From: Nitrospirota bacterium | GTDB taxonomy: Bacteria > Nitrospirota > Thermodesulfovibrionia > Thermodesulfovibrionales > JdFR-85 | Assembly: GCA_015484595.1 (NCBI GenBank) | Contig: WFMM01000095.1 | Location: 1-48,795 of the forward strand | Direction of reading: 5' to 3' | Length of the DNA stretch: 48,795 nucleotides | Shown here: positions 8,019 to 16,758 of the stretch, one piece after another | How the letters are laid out: each line of letters starts with the position of its first letter | Position numbering within the stretch: the first letter of the stretch is position 1 | Program-made: the position numbers and the translations under genes | Notes under the pieces: model-generated | Told to the model about the DNA's origin: nothing | Databases searched by the model: none | What the model saw: the letters and a program-made list of their open reading frames with translations, nothing else

Positions 8019-8396
8019 TCACCTCCCTGTATTAGGAACTTTTAAGATGTTCTTTATGGTCATGTTTACCATTGTCTCGGTAAGAGGCTTTATCAGGAAT
8101 GCGTCTGCCCCTTCCTGTATTGCAACATTTTTCTCTGCTTCATCATCTATGTACGAGGTTATAATCACAGGTGTGTCGGATTGGTAATCCTTTCGGATGG
8201 TTCTTAGGAGCTCAATTCCGTTTAGATAGGGCATATCCAGTGCTGAAACCACTACATCAAAGGGACCTTCCTTTACAAACTTCTCAAGCGCCTCTATGCC
8301 ACCAGTTGCACAGACGACCTGGTGGCCTTTGCCTTTTAGGTAAAGTGATACAATCTCAGCAGTTGTCACATCTTCCTCTGTTACCAAGACCTTCAT
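8019..8396 (-). CDS. Degenerate receiver-domain protein (pseudo-CheY) in che operon
   Basis: A stand-alone receiver fold of 125 residues that aligns with the neighbouring CheY, but key residues are lost. The acidic pair is TEE (Glu7-Glu8) instead of DD, the phosphoacceptor position is Ala52 (VVVSALDMP against VVSDWNMP), and the Thr position has shifted to TSY. The lysine (Lys103, LIKP) is kept. It therefore cannot be phosphorylated at the usual site and may act as a constitutive or protein-interaction receiver. It is translationally coupled to cheR (ATGA overlap) and lies 3 nt before cheY. Role unknown. Confidence 0.88.
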   Translation of the reverse strand: MKVLVTEEDVTTAEIVSLYLKGKGHQVVCATGGIEALEKFVKEGPFDVVVSALDMPYLNGIELLRTIRKDYQSDTPVIITSYIDDEAEKNVAIQEGADAFLIKPLTETMVNMTIKNILKVPNTGR

Positions 8397-9217
8397 CCTG
8401 TAACCTTCCTGTAAACCACTGTGTGGTCAATCATCAGTGGTTTAAAAAGGGTTGTTACATTGTGCAGACTCTCGGATACGCCTACAAAGAGATAACCTGC
8501 ATCCTTCATGAGGTCATAAAGAACACTCAGGACCTTCTTCTTTGCCTCATCATCAAAATATATAAGCACATTTCTTAAAAACACTATATCCACATTTCTT
8601 ACAAAGCACATCTGTTTTTCGTCTATCAGGTTTATCTGATAGAGCTTTATCATTCTTTTAATATTATCGGAGATTTTGTAGAAATCATTAGACTCGGTAA
8701 AGTATTTTTTCAGTATATGAGATGGAACCTTTCTGATAGAATAGGAGCTGTAGATGCCCCTTCTGGCACTATTAAGGGCAGAATTGCTGATATCTGAAGC
8801 TATGATTTCAACCTTTGAAGGATTAATCTCTCTGTTTTCATTAATGAGTATTGCAATACTGTAGGGCTCTTCGCCTGTGGAGCAGGCGGCTGACCATATT
8901 CGAACCCTTTGCTGTTTTGATAAAAGCTCAGGGATGATCTTGTTTATTAACAGGTTTAATTGTTTGTCCTCTCTGAAAAAGTATGTTTCATTTGTGGTTA
9001 TAGCGTCAAAAAGATAATTCAGTTCTGACTGGTTCTTTCTGTATTTGAGCAGATATAGATAATCCTTAAAGCTGTCAAACTTGTTTTCTCTGAGCCTTTT
9101 CTGGAGGCGGTTTTCGAGTAAATACTTCTTGCTGTCCTGGATGTAGATTCCAGTTTGCTGATATACAAAGTCTCTTAACTCTAAGAAGGTATCCCTGTCA
9201 AGCTCATAGTGTACCAT
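8393..9217 (-). CDS. cheR: Chemotaxis protein methyltransferase CheR
   Basis: Methylates chemoreceptor glutamates with S-adenosylmethionine. 274 residues: an all-helical N-terminal domain (about 5-75) followed by the Rossmann methyltransferase domain with the SAM-binding motif WSAACSTGEEPYSIA, IIASDIS and the late FLRNVLIYF motif. The ATG overlaps the end of the HEAT-repeat gene by 14 nt and its stop overlaps the pseudoreceiver start, so all three are translated as a unit. Confidence 0.96.
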   Translation of the reverse strand: MVHYELDRDTFLELRDFVYQQTGIYIQDSKKYLLENRLQKRLRENKFDSFKDYLYLLKYRKNQSELNYLFDAITTNETYFFREDKQLNLLINKIIPELLSKQQRVRIWSAACSTGEEPYSIAILINENREINPSKVEIIASDISNSALNSARRGIYSSYSIRKVPSHILKKYFTESNDFYKISDNIKRMIKLYQINLIDEKQMCFVRNVDIVFLRNVLIYFDDEAKKKVLSVLYDLMKDAGYLFVGVSESLHNVTTLFKPLMIDHTVVYRKVTG

Positions 9218-11048
9218 GTTTCTTCAGAAGGTTTCTTACCCTTTCACTGATTTCCCTGTCGGGATGTTTGTGAAGCTTTAAAAGCTCCTCTTTAAACCTT
9301 TCTACATCTGAGTTAGTAAGTGTCTCTAATGCCTCAAGCACCACTGGTGGGAAGCTATCCATCAGGAGTTTTCGCTTTATCCTTTCAGTCAGTGCCCTGT
9401 TCTTTTTTAGAATCTTAAGGGCATAGTACCTGACCCACTCATCCTGGTCTTCAAGTAAAAGGGCAAGCTCCTTTTTACAGCAGCCTAACCTGTAGGCACT
9501 CATGATAGCCACCCTTCGTATCTCTGCAGAGGGGTCTTTGATGAGCTCCTTTATCCTTGAGACCACTTTATTGCTTTTAAACCTGCCAAGCCTTGTAATG
9601 GCAGTTATCTTTACATCCCAGTCTTCATCATGGGTAAGCTCGAGCACCACATTTACAGAGTCTGAGTACTGGGCAATAAAGAGTTTCGTTGACTGATCTA
9701 TCAAGGGTATCAATTTCATAAACCTTTTTCTGTCTATTACTGAAAGGGTCTTGATGGCTTCCTCAAGCACATCTGAATAGGGCTCACGAGCAAGCATGGA
9801 CTCAATGCTGTCAAAAACCTTTTTAGTCTTGACATTTCGTAGAGCAATCAATGCCTCCTTCCTTACATGACCATCCGGGTCGTTAAGGAGGCTTACGATC
9901 TCCGGAACATTTTTAGAAGGTCCTATCTTCCCCAGTGCCTTCACGGCAGCCCTCCTTATATCCCTTGATTTGTCCCTCAAAAGAGGAATAATGCTTTTTA
10001 CTGCCTCCTTTATCTGAAGTCTTTCACTTAGCTCAATTGCAAGCGAGCGGGCAACAAAGGGAATGTCAGGCTTTTGTATCACTCTACATATCTGTTTTAC
10101 AGGTGCTATCCTTTGTAGAGAACTTAATATGTAATCCCTGAACTCTGTATCATAAGGATTGCCTGGTTCCAAAGAACCGGCAATTAAGAGAAGCTCCTCG
10201 GTAAATGATTTTAACCTTGCATCAGTGATTGCCTTTATAGCCAGGCTGAGATCATTTCTATCAGGGCTTTTGAGCAATTGGGATACAATGTTTTTTAGAC
10301 CTGGTATCCTTTTTGAAAGACCCAGTTTGATGAGCGCCCTTATGGTGTAGTCCCTCTCTACAGGGCTTTCAGTCTCTTTTAAATGCTTTAGCAGACAGGT
10401 CTTTGAATCTCTGGTATCAATTTCACAAAGGGCTTCAATAGTAAGGAGCCTTACCGAAGCAGAGGGGTTTTTCAGTAGGTGAATAATACTTTTTACGGTC
10501 TGAGGGAGTTTTAATATGGAAATTGCCCTCAGGGTAAAGAGGCAAACCCACTCTGCATCGTGAAGGAGCTGGTCTATGTGTTTTAAAAGGATGTCTGCCC
10601 TTTTCAGTCTTGCAAGCACCATAACAGAGGCAGCCCTTACATTTGCTGAAGGGTCATTAAGCAGATTCTCTATGAGGTATATTGAATCCTCAGGAAAGTC
10701 CCTTACTATTTTAAGTCCAAGGAGTCTCATGTAGTGGTCCCTGTCTGTAAGAAGCAGCTTTACAGCGCTGTGGTTTTCGATGTTTTTAAGGATATGAATA
10801 GCAGGGTCTCTTAGTTCTGGCTTCTGCCTTAACAGGGGAAGTAACATAAGGGCCGTGGCTTCACCACCAATCTGTATAAGGGCGTCAATGCTTGCCTCTC
10901 TGACAGCAGGGTTTTTGTCTGAAAGAGACTGGATAAGCGGATAGACAGCCCTTATGTCTTTTGTGCCAAGCTGAAGGGCTGCCCTTTTTCGTTTTAAAGG
11001 GTCACCTGATTGTAGTTCCCTTAGTAGTGTTTTAATGCTCTTGTTCAT
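9204..11048 (-). CDS. HEAT-repeat protein, first gene of the che operon
   Basis: A 614-residue all-helical solenoid of HEAT/PBS-lyase-like repeats with no other recognisable domain and no signal peptide. Repeats recur about every 30 residues, for example VYPLIQSLSDKNPAVREAS, IIPLLRDKSRDIRRAAVKAL and IVSLLNDPDGHVRKEAL. Such solenoids usually scaffold protein complexes. It is driven by the sigma-28 promoter at 11073-11099 and overlaps cheR by 14 nt, so it is expressed stoichiometrically with the chemotaxis enzymes. I know of no assigned role in chemotaxis; a scaffold for CheR/CheY or the receptor array is speculation. Confidence 0.85.
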   Translation of the reverse strand: MNKSIKTLLRELQSGDPLKRKRAALQLGTKDIRAVYPLIQSLSDKNPAVREASIDALIQIGGEATALMLLPLLRQKPELRDPAIHILKNIENHSAVKLLLTDRDHYMRLLGLKIVRDFPEDSIYLIENLLNDPSANVRAASVMVLARLKRADILLKHIDQLLHDAEWVCLFTLRAISILKLPQTVKSIIHLLKNPSASVRLLTIEALCEIDTRDSKTCLLKHLKETESPVERDYTIRALIKLGLSKRIPGLKNIVSQLLKSPDRNDLSLAIKAITDARLKSFTEELLLIAGSLEPGNPYDTEFRDYILSSLQRIAPVKQICRVIQKPDIPFVARSLAIELSERLQIKEAVKSIIPLLRDKSRDIRRAAVKALGKIGPSKNVPEIVSLLNDPDGHVRKEALIALRNVKTKKVFDSIESMLAREPYSDVLEEAIKTLSVIDRKRFMKLIPLIDQSTKLFIAQYSDSVNVVLELTHDEDWDVKITAITRLGRFKSNKVVSRIKELIKDPSAEIRRVAIMSAYRLGCCKKELALLLEDQDEWVRYYALKILKKNRALTERIKRKLLMDSFPPVVLEALETLTNSDVERFKEELLKLHKHPDREISERVRNLLKKHGTL

Positions 11049-11072
11049 CCTGATTATTAATCCCCTGTTACT

Positions 11073-11099
11073 TAATCGGAAAAATTTTTTAAAACTTTA
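11073..11099 (-). promoter_or_regulatory. Sigma-28 (FliA) promoter for HEAT-cheR-cheY-cheA-cheB
   Basis: Minus strand TAAAGTTT-N11-TCCGATTA: perfect -35 octamer, exact 11-bp spacer, CCGAT core in the -10. It lies between fliA and the HEAT gene and should start transcription about 15-20 nt before the ATG at 11048. Confidence 0.85.
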
Positions 11100-11146
11100 A
11101 CTGAAGGTCTTAAAAGCTAAGTGAAGCCCCCTCAGTGTTTATCCTT

Positions 11147-11890
11147 CTAAGCAATCTCCTCCATTGCTACCTTTAGTCTCATGAGTGCCTGTGAGTGAAG
11201 CTGTGAGACCCTTGACTCGGAGACTCCAAGGACCTCGCCTATCTCCTTAAAGGTAAGTTCATCCCAGTAATAAAGCGACAGTATGAGCTGTTCCCTTTCA
11301 GGAAGGTTCTTTATCTTTTCTGCAAGTATGTGTTTTTTTTCCTTGTCCTCTATCTGTTTAAAGGGATTCAGGGAGTTTTCGTCTTCAAGGTGCTCATAGA
11401 TGTTGTAGTCACCGTCGTTTTTGTTGTCTATCCTCTGGCCAATCCCCTCAATGCTCAGTGTGGTTGATTTGTGGGCACTGTTTAAGAGCTTGAAAATCTC
11501 ATCCACATCAAGCCCCATCTCTTCTGCAACCTCCTCCTCAGAGGGGGGTCTTCCGAGTTTCTTCTCAAGCTCTGAATAGGTGTTTTTGAGGTCGTTAATC
11601 TTTTTCTGAAGGTGCTTTGGTATCCACTCAGCAGCCCTGAGCTCGTCAAGCATTGCCCCCTTGATGCGGTACTCTGCATAGGTCTTGAGGGTGGCCTTCT
11701 TTGATGGATTGAATTTATCAATCGCATCTAAAAGACCTATGATACCGGCGCTTATCAGGTCGTCAACAGTGAGCTGGGGAGGGAGACGCCAGGAAAGCCT
11801 GTAGGCAGTGTACTTTATGTAGGGAAGCATCTCCTCTACTATCTTTTCTTTTTCCTCTTCCGTGACTATGTAGTTTTTATACCCCAACAT
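11147..11890 (-). CDS. fliA: Flagellar sigma factor FliA (sigma-28)
   Basis: Directs RNA polymerase to late flagellar and chemotaxis genes. 247 residues, matching the family. Region 2 is visible in LISAGIIGLLDAIDKFNP and TYAEYRIKGAMLDELR, region 3 in LGRPPSEEEVAEEMGL, and region 4 in LPEREQLILSLYYWDELTFKEIGEVLGVSESRVSQ (quoted in parts; the HTH lies at the end). The frame could extend to a TTG at 11917, but the ATG at 11890 has GAGG 8 nt upstream and overlaps flhG by only 14 nt, so it is preferred. Three sites matching its known consensus are found in the window. Confidence 0.95.
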   Translation of the reverse strand: MLGYKNYIVTEEEKEKIVEEMLPYIKYTAYRLSWRLPPQLTVDDLISAGIIGLLDAIDKFNPSKKATLKTYAEYRIKGAMLDELRAAEWIPKHLQKKINDLKNTYSELEKKLGRPPSEEEVAEEMGLDVDEIFKLLNSAHKSTTLSIEGIGQRIDNKNDGDYNIYEHLEDENSLNPFKQIEDKEKKHILAEKIKNLPEREQLILSLYYWDELTFKEIGEVLGVSESRVSQLHSQALMRLKVAMEEIA

Positions 11891-12689
11891 TTCCTGATAC
11901 CTCAAAGAGATTGTCAAAGAAAAACTGAATCCCTCCCTTTGGGGATGAGCTGTTCATGTTCCTTATCCTGTCTGCAAGGGATGAAAATGCCTCTGATACC
12001 TGTGAGTGAGGGCTCTGTAACACCACAGCCTTCTGGCTCTTTACTGCCTTCTGCAAAGCCCTGTCGTAGGGTATAAACCCGATGTAATCAAGTGAGACAT
12101 TAAGGTATCGGTCTGTAACCATGTGCAGTCTCTTGAATATCTCCAGAGCCTCACTGGAGCTTCTTGCCTGGTTTATAAGTATCCTGAACTCCTTTTCCTG
12201 ATATCGGGTATTTAGAACCTTTATCAATGCATAGGCATCGGTAAGTGAGGTAGGCTCAGGGGTTACCACCACTACTGTCTCCTGCGAGGCAATGCAGAAA
12301 AAGGTTACATTTGGAGATATGCCAGCGCCCGTGTCTATGAACAGATAGTCAATGTTTTCCTGAAGTGCCTGAAACTCGTCTATCAGACGGAGCTTTTTAA
12401 ACTCATCAAGGTGGGTAAGCTCCTCCACTCCAGAGCTTGCTGGCACCACCATTATCCCCGCAGGGCCTTTAACTACTATCTCGCTCAGGGACTTCTCTCC
12501 ATTAAGCATGTGCTGTATGTTGAACCTTGGTGCCATGCCTAAAAGGACATCGATGTTACAAAGCCCCAGGTCTGCGTCAAGCACCATCACCCTTTTACCC
12601 TTTTTGCTTAAAGAGATGGCAAGGTTTGCCACGATGTTGGTCTTTCCAACTCCACCCTTTCCACTTGTTATGGCAATGGTCTTTATCAT
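11877..12689 (-). CDS. flhG: Flagellar number regulator FlhG (FleN, MinD-family ATPase)
   Basis: A 270-residue deviant-Walker ATPase of the MinD/ParA class that, with FlhF, sets number and position of flagella. The deviant P-loop SGKGGVGKTN is at residues 9-18, the Walker A-prime strand is VMVLDADLGLCNIDVLLG, and the B strand is YLFIDTGAGI. The C-terminus shows the amphipathic membrane-targeting helix region expected for MinD-like proteins less clearly. Gene order flhF-flhG-fliA is the standard one and separates it from the cell-division MinD. In polar flagellates FlhG antagonises the master sigma-54 activator. Confidence 0.93.
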   Translation of the reverse strand: MIKTIAITSGKGGVGKTNIVANLAISLSKKGKRVMVLDADLGLCNIDVLLGMAPRFNIQHMLNGEKSLSEIVVKGPAGIMVVPASSGVEELTHLDEFKKLRLIDEFQALQENIDYLFIDTGAGISPNVTFFCIASQETVVVVTPEPTSLTDAYALIKVLNTRYQEKEFRILINQARSSSEALEIFKRLHMVTDRYLNVSLDYIGFIPYDRALQKAVKSQKAVVLQSPHSQVSEAFSSLADRIRNMNSSSPKGGIQFFFDNLFEVSGNVGV

Positions 12690-12690
12690 C

Positions 12691-13695
12691 TCAACACTCC
12701 TTCGGTAGTATTAGGTTTGAGATAGTTGCTCTGTCAGGAAAGATTATGTCCTTTGGAATCCTCTGTCCATTGGTCAGATAGGCTATGGGTTTCTGATACA
12801 CCGTGGAGATGTTGTAGATGCATCCCCTCTTTGAAACCTCATCTATCTTTGTAAACCCAAGACAGTCTATGTTGAGTTTACGGTAATTATGGTAGGCATC
12901 AATCATAAAGTCCTGGTCAGAGCTTGCACTGACGATGAGGTGGGTCTCCACTGGGAGTTCAAGGCTGTGAATCTCTCTTAGCTCCTCCAGATAGTGCTCG
13001 TCCTTTGGATTGGTGCCAGCGGTGTCAACGAATATCCTGTCTTTACCGATGTGCCTGTTTACATGCTCTTTGAACTCTGAGATGTTATGGGCAACCTCAA
13101 GCGGTAGCCCAAGCACCCTTGCAAAGGAGGCAAGCTGATAGGTTGCTCCAAGCCTCAGGGTATCAAGTGTTACGATTGCAATCCTCTTACCCTTTCTTAT
13201 CTCGTTGGCTGCCAGTTTACATAGGGTGGTTGTCTTTCCAGAGCCAGTTGCTCCAACGAGCATCACTATCTTTTTTGAGTTTTTGAGATCGTAAAGGCTC
13301 AACTCTCTGTTAAGGGCATCCATAAGTGTCTCAAAGTCTGTTGCCCTTTCACATAACCTCAGGGCAAACTCCTCCTTGATTGACTGACTGATAAGTGCCC
13401 TGAGGAGCCTTCTCTTTTTCTCGGGAAGCCTTAGCTCGTAGCCGCTTTTTTTAAGCTCAAAAAGAGCATCCCTTAGCCGCTGGATCTCTTCCCTCAGGGT
13501 GTTAAGCTCCCTTTGCTCTGTTACCATTTTCTGCTCTTTAGTGTTCTTTTCTCCGTAATCCACAGCAGCCACTATCTCCACAGAGCCGTCCGCAAGCTCT
13601 TCAGAGGAAAGTATCACCGCATCGCTTCCAAGCTCCTTTTTCACCCTGAAAAGGGCCTCTGAAAACTGTTTTGCCTTGAATCTTTTAATCTTCAT
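12691..13695 (-). CDS. flhF: SRP-type GTPase FlhF
   Basis: GTPase of the SRP54/FtsY family that recruits early flagellar components to the pole. 334 residues: a basic N-terminal domain (MKIKRFKAKQFSEALFRVK), a predicted coiled coil about 65-85, and the NG domain with G1 (VGATGSGKTTTLCKLAA), DTLRLGATYQL, G3 (IFVDTAGTNP) and G4-like TKID near 290. It overlaps flhA by 11 bases and precedes flhG by one base. Confidence 0.95.
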   Translation of the reverse strand: MKIKRFKAKQFSEALFRVKKELGSDAVILSSEELADGSVEIVAAVDYGEKNTKEQKMVTEQRELNTLREEIQRLRDALFELKKSGYELRLPEKKRRLLRALISQSIKEEFALRLCERATDFETLMDALNRELSLYDLKNSKKIVMLVGATGSGKTTTLCKLAANEIRKGKRIAIVTLDTLRLGATYQLASFARVLGLPLEVAHNISEFKEHVNRHIGKDRIFVDTAGTNPKDEHYLEELREIHSLELPVETHLIVSASSDQDFMIDAYHNYRKLNIDCLGFTKIDEVSKRGCIYNISTVYQKPIAYLTNGQRIPKDIIFPDRATISNLILPKEC

Positions 13696-15724
13696 AGGTC
13701 ACCATCCCCAGTGAATATAGTTTAGCCTCAGGTGAGAGCTCAGCACTTGAGATTACAGAGAGGTTTGGCATGATCCGTTCTGCAATCCTTCTTAAGTGAT
13801 TTCTCACCTGAGGAGAACAGACTATCACGGGTTTAATGTTGTTTGCACCTGTCTTTTTCAGGGCAAACTCTATTGACCTCATAAGGTTCTGGATAAGCTC
13901 TGGTTTAAGGCCCGTTCCGTCCTGCATGGACTGGACTATCTCCTTTTCAAACCTTGGGTCAAGGGTAAAGACAGGCACGGTCCCATCAGGAAGCATGTGC
14001 TGACGGGTAATGACCCTTGAGAGTGCCTGTCTTACCACCTCGGTAAGCATCTCGGGGTCCTTTATGCTCTGGCCGTGGTCAAGCAGGGTCTCAAGGATGG
14101 TTATCATGTCCTTAATAGGAACACCCTCTTTAAGCAGGTTCTGTAACACCCTCTGCACCGTGCCAAGGGGAAGGACATTTGGAATAAGCTCCTCAACTAT
14201 CCTCGGGTAGACCTTTGAGACACTGTCAAGGATGTTTTGAACCTCTGCCCTGGTGAGCACCTCCCAGCCGTGTTTTCTTAGAAGCTCTGTAAGATGGGTC
14301 ACCACCACTGTGGAGGCATCAACCACGGTAAAGCCCCTCTGCTGGGCAGCTTCAATCTGCTGTTCGTCGATCCAGTAAGCAGGAAGCCCGAAGGCTGGCT
14401 CCTTTGTGGGGATTCCATCCAGAGGCTCCTGTTTTTCGTCTGGGGCAACGGCAAGCCACTTGCCAACAACGAGCTCTCCACGGGCAATCTCTATGCCCTT
14501 TATCAGGAACGCATACTCATGTGGTCTTAACTGCAGGTTGTCCTTTATGTGAATGGAGGGTATTACAAAACCAAGCTCCTGGGCAATCTGACGACGCATG
14601 GCCTTAATCTTTGAAAGCAGCTGACCACCTGGCTCCTCCACAAGAGATATCAGACCGTAGCCGATCTCAAGACTAAGAGGGTCTATCTCAAGGTAAGACT
14701 CGATTGGAGGCTCCTCTGGGGGCTTTTCTGTCTCTTCCTCTGTGGCTTCCTCCTGGGGGGGCCTTTTTGCCATCAGATAGGCAAGGGAGCCAGCAGTAAG
14801 GGCTATGATGAAGAATGGGATATGTGGAAGCCCTGGCACAAGGGCAAGCAGAAAGAGGATCCCCGATGCAGTGGAAAGGGCCTTTGGATTTACAAAGACC
14901 TGCCTTTTAAACTCCTCGCCAAGGTCTGCCTCACTGCCTGCACGGCTTACTATGATGCCTGCAGAGGTTGAGACCAGAAGTGCTGGTATTTGTGAGACCA
15001 GACCGTCACCGATGGTAAGTATGGTGTAGGTCTGGGCTGCCTCACCTATTGGCATCCCCTTCTGAAGGATACCAATGAGAAGGCCGCCTATGATGTTTAT
15101 CCCTGTGATTACCAGTCCTGCTATGGCATCACCCCTTACGAACTTGCTTGCACCATCCATTGCACCGTAGAAGTCTGCCTCCCGGGCAATCTCCTCTCTT
15201 CTGCGTCTTGCCTCTGCCTCGTCAATAAGCCCTGTGTTCAAGTCTGCATCAATGGCCATCTGTTTCCCTGGCATGGCATCCAGCGTAAACCTGGCTGCCA
15301 CCTCTGCTATCCTACCTGCACCCTTTGTGATAACCACAAAGTTGATAATCACAAGTATCAAAAACACTATCAGGCCAACCGCATAGTTTCCACCGACCAC
15401 GAAGTTACCAAAGGACCTGATGACCCTGCCTGCTGCCTCTGGTCCCTCGCTTCCCCTGAGCAGTATGATCCTGGTGGTTGCTATGTTTAAAGAGAGCCTG
15501 TAAAGGGTGACAATGAGAAGCAGTGAGGGAAAGACCGAAAAGTCAAGGGGTCTTCTTATGTAGACCGATGTAAGAAGCACCACCACTGAGACGGATATGG
15601 AGATTGAAAGCAGTATATCAAGCACAAAGGACGGCATGGGAAGAAGCATGATCCCCAAAACCATTAGCACGCTGATTCCAAGAAGCACATCACTACGCTG
15701 TCTTAGTAACTGAAGCCAGTTCAT
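13685..15724 (-). CDS. flhA: Flagellar type III export protein FlhA
   Basis: Core of the export gate in the inner membrane. 679 residues: about eight transmembrane helices in the first 320 residues, containing the conserved FHIPEP-type loop (the ITKGAGRIAEVAARFTLDAM and GKQMAIDADLNTGLI segments), then an acidic linker (PPQEEATEEETEKPPEEPP) and the cytoplasmic domain that forms the nonameric ring and binds chaperone-substrate complexes. Its start overlaps the flhB stop by ATGA. Confidence 0.97.
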   Translation of the reverse strand: MNWLQLLRQRSDVLLGISVLMVLGIMLLPMPSFVLDILLSISISVSVVVLLTSVYIRRPLDFSVFPSLLLIVTLYRLSLNIATTRIILLRGSEGPEAAGRVIRSFGNFVVGGNYAVGLIVFLILVIINFVVITKGAGRIAEVAARFTLDAMPGKQMAIDADLNTGLIDEAEARRRREEIAREADFYGAMDGASKFVRGDAIAGLVITGINIIGGLLIGILQKGMPIGEAAQTYTILTIGDGLVSQIPALLVSTSAGIIVSRAGSEADLGEEFKRQVFVNPKALSTASGILFLLALVPGLPHIPFFIIALTAGSLAYLMAKRPPQEEATEEETEKPPEEPPIESYLEIDPLSLEIGYGLISLVEEPGGQLLSKIKAMRRQIAQELGFVIPSIHIKDNLQLRPHEYAFLIKGIEIARGELVVGKWLAVAPDEKQEPLDGIPTKEPAFGLPAYWIDEQQIEAAQQRGFTVVDASTVVVTHLTELLRKHGWEVLTRAEVQNILDSVSKVYPRIVEELIPNVLPLGTVQRVLQNLLKEGVPIKDMITILETLLDHGQSIKDPEMLTEVVRQALSRVITRQHMLPDGTVPVFTLDPRFEKEIVQSMQDGTGLKPELIQNLMRSIEFALKKTGANNIKPVIVCSPQVRNHLRRIAERIMPNLSVISSAELSPEAKLYSLGMVTYED

Positions 15725-16758
15725 AGCCCGACACCTCTGAGTTTATAGATGTATGCAAGTATCTTTGCCACAGCACGGTACAGGCTCTCAGGTATCTCGC
15801 TACCAAGCTCAAGCTTATAAAGTGCCCTTGCAAGGGGTGGCTCCTCCACTATTGGCACATCGTGAAGCTGGGCAATCTCCTTTATCTTCTGTGCAACAAA
15901 GCCTGCTCCCTTGGCAACCACAGTTGGGGCACCAGTGCTTCCTCTTTCATACTTAAGTGCCACTGCAATGTGTGTAGGGTTTGTGATAACCACCGTGGCC
16001 TTTGGCACCTCCTGCATCATCCTCTTTCTTGCCATCTCTCTCTGGATGCTTCTGATGCGTGCCTTTATCTGCGGGTCACCCTCTGTTTCCTTGAACTCCT
16101 CCTTAATCTCTTCCTTACTCATGCGGATTGACCGCTCAAACTGCCACTTTTCGTTAACATAATCCAGAAAGGAGATAACGAAGAAGGCTACAAAGGAGAC
16201 CTTCAGCGTGTAAATGAGCATGTCTTTCATGGTAAGTGCCATCTGGTTCAGGTCAAGAAAGAACATGTTTATCACAACTGGAAGGACCTTCTTGATTATC
16301 AGATACAGGATGAGGCCACCTGCTGAGAACTTGACAAGCCCTTTAACGAACTCCATAAGGGCATTGGGTGAAAAGAGCTTCTTAAGGCCAGCCATGGGGT
16401 TTATGTTTTCAACCGAAAGCTTAAAGGGCTTATAGACGAAGCCACCCTGTATCAAGCCGCCTGCCACACCAAGGACGAGTGTAAAAAGTAGCACAGGAAC
16501 TACAGAGAGCATCCCCTTTGTAAGCAGTGCGTTAAACCTGTGTACAGGGTCTGTGTGAGCAGAAAACTGAAGACCCTGATAAAAGGTCTCCATGATTATC
16601 CTCATGCTGTAGTGTCCTAAAAGCATAAAGGACAGCACCGCTCCACCGAAGGCCAGCATCCCGCTGAATTCCCTGCTTCGTGGGATCTGTCCTTCCTCTC
16701 TTGCCTTTTGCCTCCTTCGGGGTGTCGCTTTTTCAGTTCTTTCCTGATCCTCTGCCAT
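15721..16758 (-). CDS. flhB: Flagellar export protein FlhB (substrate-specificity switch)
   Basis: 345 residues with four transmembrane helices in the first 215 residues and a cytoplasmic C-terminal domain carrying the autocleavage motif NPTH (VVITNPTHIAVALKY), where cleavage between N and P changes export from rod/hook to filament substrates. The N-terminus EDQERTEKATPRRRQKARE is the family signature. The stop codon of fliR overlaps its ATG by one base, with AGGAGG upstream. Confidence 0.97.
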   Translation of the reverse strand: MAEDQERTEKATPRRRQKAREEGQIPRSREFSGMLAFGGAVLSFMLLGHYSMRIIMETFYQGLQFSAHTDPVHRFNALLTKGMLSVVPVLLFTLVLGVAGGLIQGGFVYKPFKLSVENINPMAGLKKLFSPNALMEFVKGLVKFSAGGLILYLIIKKVLPVVINMFFLDLNQMALTMKDMLIYTLKVSFVAFFVISFLDYVNEKWQFERSIRMSKEEIKEEFKETEGDPQIKARIRSIQREMARKRMMQEVPKATVVITNPTHIAVALKYERGSTGAPTVVAKGAGFVAQKIKEIAQLHDVPIVEEPPLARALYKLELGSEIPESLYRAVAKILAYIYKLRGVGL

